From NCBI GenBank assembly GCA_031428635.1, contig JANPPS010000298.1:1-6934 (forward strand): a stretch of DNA of 6,934 nt. Reading direction: 5' to 3'. The notes below the pieces were generated by a model that ran no database searches, had not been told where the DNA came from, and saw only the letters and a list, made by a program, of their open reading frames with translations. The position numbers and the translations under genes are program-made. Position 1 is the stretch's first letter; every line of letters begins with the position of its first letter. The DNA is from JANPPS01 sp031428635 (lineage in GTDB: Bacteria > Pseudomonadota > Alphaproteobacteria > Acetobacterales > Acetobacteraceae). This document shows positions 1-5,357 of the stretch, piece after piece.

Positions 1-671
1 ATATCGCGGTCGATCACGATGCCCTCGCATTGATGGAACATCGGTGAGTGCGTGGCGTCGTGGTCTGCGCGGTACGTCCGCCCCGGCGCGATTACCCGTA
101 GCGGTGGCGGGGTATTGAGCATGGAGATAATCTGCACGTCGCTCGTCTGCGTGCGCAGCAGCAACGGCCGTCCGTCACGCGTGCCCGGCACATAGAACGT
201 GTCGTGATCGGCGCGGGCCGGGTGGTGCGCCGGAATATTCAGCGCGCCGAAGTTGAACCAGTCCGTCTGCACATCCAGCCCGTCGCCGACCGCAAAACCC
301 ATGGCGCCGAAGATGGCCGCCATCTCCTCGATCGTACGGGTGATAGGGTGGATCAGGCCGGCCGAATGCGGCGGCGGGGGCAGGGTCACATCGATCCGCT
401 CGGCGGCCAGCTGCGCGTCGAGGGCGGCGGCGTCCAGCGTTGTGCGCCGCTCCTCGATCGCGGTCGTCAGCGCGTCGCGTAATTGGTTCAGTTGCTGTCC
501 GCGTGTCCGCCGGTCGTCGGGCGATAGCCGACCGAGTTCCTTCAGCAGCGCCGTCAGCCGCCCGGCTTTACCCAGTACGCCCACCCGCACGGCGTCCCAT
601 GCGCGTAGATCGGTCGCGGCTTCGAGCGCCGTCCCGGTTTCGGACTGCAATGCGGCAAGGTCGTCAGTCAT
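1..671 (-). CDS. pheS: Phenylalanine--tRNA ligase alpha subunit, N-terminal 223 residues (cut by window edge)
   Basis: Catalytic subunit of the class II (alpha-beta)2 phenylalanyl-tRNA synthetase, which charges tRNA-Phe in the cytoplasm. The frame starts at the ATG on 671-669 and is open to the left edge, so the C-terminal third is missing. Residues 1-90 look like the family's N-terminal coiled-coil arm (VLGKAGRLT near 32-40). Class II motif 1 lies around HPITRTIEEMAAIFGAMGF (108-126), followed by FNFGALNIPAHHPAR. The next block is LLRTQTSDVQ (171-180), and motif 2 is IAPGRTYRADHDATHSPMFHQ (from 194). These are typical PheS signatures. pheT is expected beyond the left edge but cannot be seen. 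The gene lies 68 bases downstream of rplT on the same strand. Only a weak ribosome binding site (GTGGA) precedes the start, and a strong hairpin lies in the leader. Confidence 0.97.
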   Translation of the reverse strand, partial: MTDDLAALQSETGTALEAATDLRAWDAVRVGVLGKAGRLTALLKELGRLSPDDRRTRGQQLNQLRDALTTAIEERRTTLDAAALDAQLAAERIDVTLPPPPHSAGLIHPITRTIEEMAAIFGAMGFAVGDGLDVQTDWFNFGALNIPAHHPARADHDTFYVPGTRDGRPLLLRTQTSDVQIISMLNTPPPLRVIAPGRTYRADHDATHSPMFHQCEGIVIDRD

Positions 672-689
672 GCTGTGGTCCACAAATAG

Positions 690-718
690 AAAGGGCCGCC
701 CTTGTGGGGCAGCCCTTT
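690..718 (-). promoter_or_regulatory. Attenuator-like hairpin in the rplT-pheS leader
   Basis: On the minus strand the arms AAAGGGCTGCCC (718-707) and GGGCGGCCCTTT (701-690) pair over 12 positions with one G-U pair, around the loop CACAA. CTATTTG follows, so it resembles an intrinsic terminator with a poor U-tract. It sits 18 bases before the pheS ATG and just after the rplT stop. A smaller perfect hairpin, CACTA-GACG-TAGTG (732-719), abuts it upstream. It could attenuate pheS, end part of the rpmI-rplT transcripts, or protect an mRNA end. I see no phenylalanine-rich leader peptide. Confidence 0.6.
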
Positions 719-739
719 CACTACGTCTAGTGGTTTACC

Positions 740-1174
740 TTAACCGGCCGCGGGTGCCTCGGCGGCGCCAGGGTCGGTCAGGTGCGCGAGCGTTGCAACG
801 GTCGCGTTCTCTGCCGCTGCGTGGATGACGGCCTTAACCTGCTCGACCACTGCGGCGAACGATGTCGGGTCGTCGAACGCGAGGGCGGCCAGGATCTTAC
901 GATCCATCTCGATACCAGTCGCCTTCAGCCCGGCCATGAAGCGGGAGTACGTGATACCCTGCTCACGCACGGCCGCGTTGATGCGCTGGATCCATAGACC
1001 GCGGAAATCACGCTTCTTATTGCGACGGTCGCGGTAGGCGTATTGCAGCGACTTCTCTAGCCGCTCAAGCGCGATGCGGTAGTTGGTGCTGCTGCGTCCG
1101 ACGAAGCCTTTGCTGGCCTTGAGGACTTTTTTATGACGGGCGTGGGTTGTTACGCCCCGTTTGACGCGTGCCAT
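740..1174 (-). CDS. rplT: 50S ribosomal protein L20
   Basis: L20 binds 23S rRNA early and is needed to assemble the large ribosomal subunit; in several bacteria it also represses its own operon. The 144-residue product opens with MARVKRGVTTHARHKK and carries SKGFVGRSSTNYRIA (21-35), RDRRNKKRDFRGLWIQRIN (48-66) and EMDRKILAALA (89-99), all diagnostic of L20. The start is fixed by a strong AAGGAGG (1188-1182), which overlaps the rpmI stop codon as TAAGGAGG, 12 bases after rpmI. The family is normally near 118 residues. Here about 25 extra residues follow the conserved core and end in an Ala/Pro-rich tail (DPGAAEAPAAG). Such tails occur in some alphaproteobacteria and are probably disordered. 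The gene is intact and very likely cotranscribed with rpmI. Confidence 0.98.
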   Translation of the reverse strand: MARVKRGVTTHARHKKVLKASKGFVGRSSTNYRIALERLEKSLQYAYRDRRNKKRDFRGLWIQRINAAVREQGITYSRFMAGLKATGIEMDRKILAALAFDDPTSFAAVVEQVKAVIHAAAENATVATLAHLTDPGAAEAPAAG

Positions 1175-1186
1175 CTGCGGGCCTCC

Positions 1187-1390
1187 TTATGCGATGCCGT
1201 AGGGGGCAAACTGCTTGACGGTCAGGCCGTCAGCATGCGTCAGCGTCTGCGAACCGCGGTTGGCGCGCTTGGCCTTCTGGCTGCGGGCCATCAGGTTGTG
1301 ACGCTTCTTGCCGGGGCCGGCCATGACTTTGCCGGTCGCGGTAATCTTGAACCTCTTTTTGACCGAGGATTTGGTCTTCAGCTTGGGCAT
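1187..1390 (-). CDS. rpmI: 50S ribosomal protein L35
   Basis: Small basic protein of the large ribosomal subunit. The 67-residue product begins MPKLKTKSSVKKRFKITATG and continues with GKKRHNLMARSQKAKR, the standard L35 signature. The frame stays open upstream to an ATG at 1462. However, the conserved N-terminus and an AGGAG Shine-Dalgarno sequence (1400-1396), five bases before the ATG at 1390, fix the start here. The stop TAA (1189-1187) is fused to the rplT ribosome binding site, so translation of the two genes is probably coupled. infC, which normally precedes rpmI, is not found in the 480 bases upstream. Expression must come from a promoter in that stretch or from farther upstream; I could not identify a convincing -35/-10 pair. 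Confidence 0.98.
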   Translation of the reverse strand: MPKLKTKSSVKKRFKITATGKVMAGPGKKRHNLMARSQKAKRANRGSQTLTHADGLTVKQFAPYGIA

Positions 1391-1870
1391 TTCATCTCCT
1401 GCATACTGGTCCCGCGTGTGCCCCATGGCAGCAACGCAGGTGCCGCGGCCGGGCATGCCCATACAGGCCCGTCGCGCTGGCGATCCGTGCGTCTAGCTGG
1501 CGCGCGCGGGAAACGCAATCAGCGCGTGCCGGGCGGCCGTCATGTCAGCAAGCGGCACGGAGACGTCATCCCCCACACTCAACGTCTGCCTGGCGCGGGC
1601 CAACGCCGGGGCGCGCGCGATCAGCCGTGTCGGTCGAGTAAGCGCGTAATCGTCCTCTTCCGACGCCCGCTGGTATCGGCGCGTGCTGTCGATCTGGATC
1701 GGTGTCCCGGGCGGTTATCCGCGGTGAAGATCAGCGGCGCTCTGCGGCGCGTGGCGCGTCGTACCGCTGCGTGTTGTCACAGGCCACGAACCGCCTCCCA
1801 CCGTCGCCACGTGCGGAACAGCCGTCTTGGGCCGCGCGGCGCATGATAGGGACAGGGTAATCAGAGGGCG
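1391..1870. other. Stretch without an intact gene between rpmI and the lipoprotein gene
   Basis: These 480 bases hold no complete frame that I recognise. They remain GC-rich with coding-like composition. The minus strand shows several short open stretches in different frames, which suggests a decayed gene rather than a true spacer; the clearest stretch is listed separately. The 100 bases just before rpmI should hold its leader, including a perfect palindrome GGGCATGCCC at 1451-1460. No tRNA-like fold, terminator with a U-tract or clear promoter was found. Confidence 0.5.
1493..1714 (-). pseudogene. Possible C-terminal remnant of an unidentified gene
   Basis: A 73-codon minus-strand frame runs from just after a TAA (1717-1715) to a TAG (1495-1493). 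It has no plausible start codon with a ribosome binding site at its 5' end. The translation has protein-like character (RRYQRASEEDDYALTRPTR, then LSVGDDVSVPLADMTAARHA) and reads like the tail of a folded protein. In a neighbouring frame LIFTADNRPG leads up to it, so a single-base shift near 1706-1716 would extend it upstream. Stops in all three frames around 1715-1740 prevent an intact gene. I do not recognise the family, and it does not resemble IF-3 (infC). GC-rich DNA readily produces chance frames, so this is a weak call. Confidence 0.3.
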
Positions 1871-2530
1871 CTATGGCCCACGGTTCGGTCCTTCGGCCTG
1901 TGCCATAATGCAGGCCGACGCGTCGCCCAGACGGCACGCGGCGCCCCAGCTCATGGGCCGGATGGGATGCACGACCGGCGTGAATGCGGGCCGGTCCGAC
2001 AGCGTTCTCAACGGCACCGGAGTGGGCGTCGGTGCGGGTGGGGCTGTCACGGCCTGCACGATGAGTGGCGAAGACGAGGGCTCGGCTGGCTGGAGCAGAG
2101 GGCGCACCGGCAAGGAAGGCAGGACCGCCAGCCTTGCCGGGCCAGGCTCAGGCGGGGGCAGCGTCGAGGTCTCGGATGGCTCAACCAGCACGGGTACCGG
2201 TGGGGAGGGTAGCAGCACCGGTTTGGCCAGGGGTGGCTCGGGCGGGGGCGCGATCGATTGGGGTGCCGGCTCCGCCACCAAACCCGGCGGGGGGACTGGG
2301 ACCGGCGGAGGGACTGGGGCCGTCAGCGGCAAGAGTAGCGGCTCCAGCGCGGCCAGACGACTGGGGTCGAACGGGGCGGTCCGGCTGGGCGGTGCCGGCA
2401 GATCGGGCAGTGCCTCGATCACGACGCCGGGTGGCAACAGCGGCTCCGCGAGAACCGGATCCACCGCGTGCAGTAGAGGCGGGGCCGCGCACGATGTGAT
2501 CAGGATGGCAACCACCAGAATGGACCGCAC
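1871..2530 (-). CDS. Proline-rich predicted lipoprotein of unknown function
   Basis: Not recognised as a named family. From the GTG at 2530 the product is 219 residues. It opens with a short lipoprotein signal, MRSILVVAILITSC, with lipobox ITSC and modified Cys14, so it should be anchored in the periplasm, probably at the outer membrane. Residues from about 45 to 175 are a long low-complexity segment rich in Pro, Val and Leu (for example LTAPVPPPVPVPPPG), as in periplasm-spanning linkers. The tail WGAACRLGDASACIMAQAEG faintly recalls a Sel1-type repeat edge. A TTG at 2536 could also start the frame, but GGAG (2542-2539) lies eight bases from the GTG and only two from the TTG, which favours GTG. 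The gene diverges from dapF across 52 bases. The long plus-strand frame opposite is a glycine-rich shadow of it. Confidence 0.68.
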   Translation of the reverse strand: MRSILVVAILITSCAAPPLLHAVDPVLAEPLLPPGVVIEALPDLPAPPSRTAPFDPSRLAALEPLLLPLTAPVPPPVPVPPPGLVAEPAPQSIAPPPEPPLAKPVLLPSPPVPVLVEPSETSTLPPPEPGPARLAVLPSLPVRPLLQPAEPSSSPLIVQAVTAPPAPTPTPVPLRTLSDRPAFTPVVHPIRPMSWGAACRLGDASACIMAQAEGPNRGP

Positions 2531-2566
2531 TCTCAACTCTCCCGCTACCCCGATTCCGCTGCGCCG

Positions 2567-2572
2567 GTTATA
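2567..2572 (-). promoter_or_regulatory. Candidate -10 element for the lipoprotein gene
   Basis: The only AT-rich spot in the 52-base divergent gap reads TATAAC on the minus strand (five of six matches to TATAAT). It would place a transcription start about 30 bases before the GTG. No good -35 is visible at 16-18 bases, where the sequence is already dapF coding. The same spot reads TTATAT on the plus strand but is only nine bases from the dapF ATG, so it could drive dapF only as a nearly leaderless mRNA. Confidence 0.3.
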
Positions 2573-2582
2573 TCACGGCGGC

Positions 2583-3386
2583 ATGAACGTCCCATTCATC
2601 AAGATGCACGGCGCTGGCAACGATTTCGTCGTGTTCGACGCGCGCACGGAGGCACCACTGACCGACGGGCAGGTGGCTACCCTAGCCGACCGGCACCGTG
2701 GCGTGGGCTGTGACCAGTTCATCACCCTGCTTTCGCCCCCGTTCGGCACGGACGCGGACGTGGTCATACGCATTCAAAACCCCGACGCCAGCATTGCAGG
2801 CGCCTGCGGCAACGCGACCCGGTGCGTGGCAGAACTGCTGTTCGAGCAAAACGGTCGTCCGTACCAAGTCATCCGCACCGCATACGGCGATCTGCCGGCC
2901 GAGCGGCTGTCCGATGGGCGGCAGCGTGTCACTATGGGCCGCCCGGGCCTGGAGTGGCAGGAGGTGCCGATGGCCGCACCCGCTGACACGCTGCGGGTCC
3001 CCGTCGATGGCTTCGAACCCGGCGCCGCGTGCAGTATGGGCAACCCGCATCTGACGCTGTTCGTGCCGGACGCGAGCATCGCCAGTTCGGTCGGGCCAGG
3101 GCTGGAGCACGATGCGCGCTTTCCCGAACGGGTAAACGTGGGCTTTGCCGAGATCACCGGGCGCGGACGCATGCGATTGGTGGTGTGGGAGCGGGGCGCT
3201 GGCCTGACGCTCGCCTGCGGATCGGGCGCTTGTGCGGCCGTCGTGAACGCTGTGCGCCGCGGCCTGCTGGACCCCCGCGTTCGCGTCGCTATGCCCGGCG
3301 GTGACCTCGATATCGAATGGTCCGATGGGCTCGTGCACATGACCGGCCCGGCCGCGACCGCGTTTCAGGGCGTGGCTATCCTATGA
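2583..3386 (+). CDS. dapF: Diaminopimelate epimerase
   Basis: Converts LL-2,6-diaminopimelate to meso-diaminopimelate without a cofactor, the last step before DAP enters peptidoglycan or is decarboxylated to lysine. The 267-residue length is normal. The N-terminus FIKMHGAGNDFVVFDAR (5-21) fixes the ATG at 2583, although the frame is open back to 1827. The two catalytic thiols are Cys75 in GACGNATRC (73-81) and Cys212 in LACGSGACA (210-218). GNPH (153-156) and ERGAG (203-207) are also in place. CGNATRC in place of the gammaproteobacterial CGNGARC is a form I associate with alphaproteobacteria. Only a poor purine-rich site (GGCGG) precedes the start. The stop overlaps the next start as ATGA (3383-3386). 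The gene is intact. Confidence 0.98.
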   Translation: MNVPFIKMHGAGNDFVVFDARTEAPLTDGQVATLADRHRGVGCDQFITLLSPPFGTDADVVIRIQNPDASIAGACGNATRCVAELLFEQNGRPYQVIRTAYGDLPAERLSDGRQRVTMGRPGLEWQEVPMAAPADTLRVPVDGFEPGAACSMGNPHLTLFVPDASIASSVGPGLEHDARFPERVNVGFAEITGRGRMRLVVWERGAGLTLACGSGACAAVVNAVRRGLLDPRVRVAMPGGDLDIEWSDGLVHMTGPAATAFQGVAIL

Positions 3387-3496
3387 GCACGGTGGTGAAC
3401 TTCGGCAGCCGTCTGAGTGCCTACGAAAGCGACGCGATCGGTTCCCCGGTGCGCGTGCCGGTACGCACGGCGGCAGCCGCTGGGCTGGTGGTGTAA
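3383..3496 (+). pseudogene. mtaB: Internally deleted remnant of tRNA t6A37 methylthiotransferase MtaB
   Basis: A 37-codon frame fills the gap between dapF and ftsY exactly. It starts in an ATGA overlap with dapF and stops with TAA directly against the ftsY ATG. Its first 19 residues, MSTVVNFGSRLSAYESDAI, match the MtaB/MiaB-like N-terminus (usual pattern VxTFGCRLNAYESE). MtaB is a radical-SAM enzyme of roughly 400 or more residues that adds the methylthio group to N6-threonylcarbamoyladenosine 37 in tRNAs. dapF-mtaB-ftsY is, as I recall, a common alphaproteobacterial order. Here the first cluster-binding Cys of FGC is Ser, and the other cluster cysteines, the radical-SAM CxxxCxxC motif and the TRAM domain are absent. 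The last part (PVRVPVRTAAAAGLVV) could be the old C-terminus joined in frame. It cannot be an active enzyme. Alternatives are a new small protein or a frame kept only for translational coupling. Confidence 0.75.
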
Positions 3497-4411
3497 ATGG
3501 CTGGGTTTTTCAGCCGGCTCAAAGAAGGCCTGGGCCGTAGCACGCAGAAGCTGACGGGCGGGATCGCCGCGGTTCTGACCAAGAAAAAGTTGGATGACGC
3601 CGCGTTAGCGGAGTTGGAGGACGTGCTGATCGGCGCTGATTTGGGTCCAGAGGCAGCGGCGCAGATCATCGCCTCGTTCCGTGGTGCCCGCTTCGGCGCC
3701 GATGTCACGGAGGCCGAGGTACGGGACGCGCTGGCGGCCGAGATCGCGACCATTCTGGCGCCTGTCGCCGTGCCGCTTGTGATCGACCGCACGCTGAAGC
3801 CGCACGTCGTGCTGGTCGTGGGCGTGAATGGGACGGGTAAGACGACAACAATCGGTAAGCTGGCGTTGGCGTTCCAACAGGATGGGCTACGGCCGATGCT
3901 GGTCGCGGGTGACACGTTCCGCGCGGCCGCCGTCGAGCAACTACAGGTTTGGGGTGAGCGGACGGGGGCGGTGGTTATCCACGGCACCCGTAACGCAGAC
4001 GCCGCCGGCCTTGCGTTCGACGCGCTGACCCGGGCGCGGGCAGAGGGTGCGGACGTCTTGTTGATCGACACCGCGGGGCGGTTACACAACAAGACCGCGT
4101 TGATGGAGGAGTTGGCGAAGATCATTCGCGTCATCCAGAAACAGGATCCGGCTGCGCCCCATAGCGTCGTGTTGGTGCTGGACGCGACCACTGGGCAAAA
4201 CGCGGTGGAGCAGGTGCGGGTATTCCTCGACATCGTGGCCGTCACGGGGCTGGTGGTAACGAAGCTTGACGGCAGCGCACGGGGCGGCGTGGTAGTGGCG
4301 CTGGCACAGGGGTTTGGCTTGCCGGTGCACGCGGTGGGCGTGGGCGAGCAGGTCGGGGATTTGCGCCCGTTTGACGCCGGAGAGTTCGCTCGGGGGCTCG
4401 TCGGCGGCTGA
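3497..4411 (+). CDS. ftsY: Signal recognition particle receptor FtsY
   Basis: SRP-family GTPase at the inner membrane. It docks the Ffh-4.5S RNA-ribosome complex so that membrane proteins are inserted co-translationally. The 304-residue product consists of the NG domain only, lacking the long acidic A domain of E. coli FtsY. An amphipathic helix FFSRLKEGLGRS (4-15) probably binds membrane, followed by the N domain (20-95). The G motifs are GVNGTGKTT (109-117), DTFRAAAVEQLQVW (139-152), DTAGR (191-195) and TKLDGSARGG (255-264). VGDLRPFDAGEFA near the end is the usual closing motif. The start at 3497 abuts the preceding stop (TAAATG), and no good Shine-Dalgarno is visible (GGTGGTG at most), so translation may depend on ribosomes arriving from upstream. 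Confidence 0.98.
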   Translation: MAGFFSRLKEGLGRSTQKLTGGIAAVLTKKKLDDAALAELEDVLIGADLGPEAAAQIIASFRGARFGADVTEAEVRDALAAEIATILAPVAVPLVIDRTLKPHVVLVVGVNGTGKTTTIGKLALAFQQDGLRPMLVAGDTFRAAAVEQLQVWGERTGAVVIHGTRNADAAGLAFDALTRARAEGADVLLIDTAGRLHNKTALMEELAKIIRVIQKQDPAAPHSVVLVLDATTGQNAVEQVRVFLDIVAVTGLVVTKLDGSARGGVVVALAQGFGLPVHAVGVGEQVGDLRPFDAGEFARGLVGG

Positions 4412-4429
4412 GGCCGGTCAGCTTTTCTC
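4407..4429 (+). terminator. Weak intrinsic terminator at the ftsY stop
   Basis: The arms GCTGA (4407-4411) and TCAGC (4418-4422) enclose GGCCGG and are followed by TTTTCTC. The left arm contains the ftsY TGA. The right arm read on the other strand gives the TGA of the opposing frame at 4418. A five-pair stem is short for an intrinsic terminator, but the position and the T-run fit the end of the dapF-ftsY unit. Confidence 0.4.
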
Positions 4430-5062
4430 ACCCGTTCCAAGTTTATGTACGAGCTGAAAGATGCCGTCGCAGAAAACCGGGTCGAACCTGGTTTCGGTCG
4501 CGATCGTGGTCGGGATTGCGTGCTCGTTCGTGGCAAACACGTCGACTTTACGCACGATAAGGGCTGGATCTGAGGCGGGTATTTGATCGCTGAGGTCGTC
4601 CTGCCTGTGTTGTAGGGCGAGCTCAGCGCCGTCGATCTGCTGGTGGCATTGAAGATTAACGTAGAACAACGATGCTGGGGACATGGGGCTGTCGTCATCG
4701 AGGGGCAGTTTACACATGCCAAGGCTAGATAAACTGGTCTGGCTCACGGTACGGACACAGTAATCGCAGCTATCCCGGTATCCTGTCGTTGGCTGGAACT
4801 GCTGTTTCAGCCATTCGGTTATGCTGCGCCGCTCTGGCCAGTCGGAGAATGGAATTGGTGGACGGGCCGATGGCCACTCTATGACCGCGTTGTTTTGTGG
4901 TTGCATCAAAGAACGTCTGGCACTGCGCAATGATGGAAACGGCGGGGCGCTGTTCAACCGTGTCGTCCCAAGATCCGCAGCGGAGACTGGGTTTTTCAGC
5001 GACGGATAAATTTGGGTCATAACGCGGCGTAATTGTCTGTGATGGGAAATTTTGAGCAACAC
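4418..5062 (-). CDS. Hypothetical protein, 214-codon frame
   Basis: Not recognised. The frame converges on ftsY and is the only one open on this strand across 4418-4770 apart from the antisense shadow of ftsY. The part from about residue 58 on is the more protein-like, for example PFSDWPERRSITEWLKQQF, a CDYC pair, and IVRKVDVFATNEHAIPTTIA. The first 55 residues look poor, and no Shine-Dalgarno precedes the ATG at 5062. The codons are much less GC-rich than in dapF or ftsY, consistent with an orphan or transferred gene. The true N-terminus may lie in the overlapping frame 4770-5132, reached through a frameshift. Chance openness is possible, so this is a tentative call. Confidence 0.4.
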   Translation of the reverse strand: MLLKISHHRQLRRVMTQIYPSLKNPVSAADLGTTRLNSAPPFPSLRSARRSLMQPQNNAVIEWPSARPPIPFSDWPERRSITEWLKQQFQPTTGYRDSCDYCVRTVSQTSLSSLGMCKLPLDDDSPMSPASLFYVNLQCHQQIDGAELALQHRQDDLSDQIPASDPALIVRKVDVFATNEHAIPTTIATETRFDPVFCDGIFQLVHKLGTGEKS

Positions 5063-5132
5063 GCAGAAGAGCCATCATTGCAAAAGAGGATGCGGCCAGA
5101 GATATTATTCTTGCAAGGCAGAGGCTTCTCAT
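4770..5132 (-). CDS. Hypothetical 120-codon frame with a secretion-like N-terminus
   Basis: Not recognised. From the ATG at 5132 the product begins MRSLCLARIISLAASSFAMM, a positive n-region and a hydrophobic core as in a signal peptide or membrane anchor. Polar sequence follows (ITPRYDPNLSVAEKPSLRCG). It overlaps the 214-codon frame in another phase. Its own tail after about residue 80 (RLARAAQHNRMAETAVPAN) looks less convincing, while the other frame looks better there. A frameshift near the AAAA run at about 4906-4909 could join the two into one secreted protein of roughly 235 residues. No ribosome binding site is visible before the ATG. Either frame alone could be accidental. Confidence 0.3.
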   Translation of the reverse strand: MRSLCLARIISLAASSFAMMALLRVAQNFPSQTITPRYDPNLSVAEKPSLRCGSWDDTVEQRPAVSIIAQCQTFFDATTKQRGHRVAIGPSTNSILRLARAAQHNRMAETAVPANDRIPG

Positions 5133-5173
5133 CAGGCGATTAAGGCCGAAGGGGCTGAAAATTGTAGCCAGTT

Positions 5174-5244
5174 TTGGTTAGAAATACTGGGCGTGTTATC
5201 TAATAAATGTCTAAAGTATTAAATTATATTTAATCAATAACCAA
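5174..5244. repeat. Nested inverted repeats in AT-rich DNA
   Basis: An outer pair, TTGGTTA (5174-5180) and TAACCAA (5238-5244), is perfect over seven bases with a 57-base interior. Inside it lies ATTAAAT-TAT-ATTTAAT (5218-5234), two perfect seven-base arms around three bases. Both lie just upstream of the secretion-like frame that starts at 5132, where an operator or promoter would be. AT-rich DNA yields such repeats by chance fairly often. Confidence 0.4.
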
Positions 5245-5316
5245 GAGTTTAGGTGATATATTTACTCTGAACTCGATCCACTCGACGACTGACATAATTC
5301 GTTTCATAAAAATACG

Positions 5317-5357
5317 GATCGGTGCGCCCTTCATGAGATCGGTGTGCGGTCTCATGA
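5317..5357. repeat. Imperfect tandem repeat that folds into an 11-pair hairpin
   Basis: GATCGGTGCGCCCTTCATGA (5317-5336) is followed at once by a 21-base relative (5337-5357) that shares GATCGGTG at one end and TCATGA at the other. The junction forms an inverted repeat: TCATGAGATCG (5331-5341) and CGGTCTCATGA (5347-5357) pair over 11 positions with one G-U, around the loop GTGTG. No T-run follows on either strand, so it is not a typical terminator. The decamer GGTCTCATGA recurs at 5546-5555. Confidence 0.6.

Noticed and set aside
1391..1462. Upstream extension of L35 by 24 residues to an ATG at 1462
   Set aside because: L35 starts at MPKLKTKS, and AGGAG is correctly spaced for the ATG at 1390.
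1827..2582. Plus-strand open frame continuous with dapF that would add about 250 glycine/serine-rich residues to its N-terminus
   Set aside because: DapF begins at the conserved FIKMHGAGNDF block. The upstream part is the antisense shadow of the proline-rich lipoprotein gene, whose signal peptide and ribosome binding site support the minus strand.
3973..3982. TTATCCACG resembling a DnaA box
   Set aside because: It is a single imperfect site inside ftsY coding sequence, fully explained by its codons, with no cluster or AT-rich unwinding element.
3421..4722. 433-codon minus-strand frame opposite ftsY
   Set aside because: It is antisense to an unmistakable FtsY, has low-complexity Ser/Thr/Pro composition, and results from GC-rich codon bias on the other strand.
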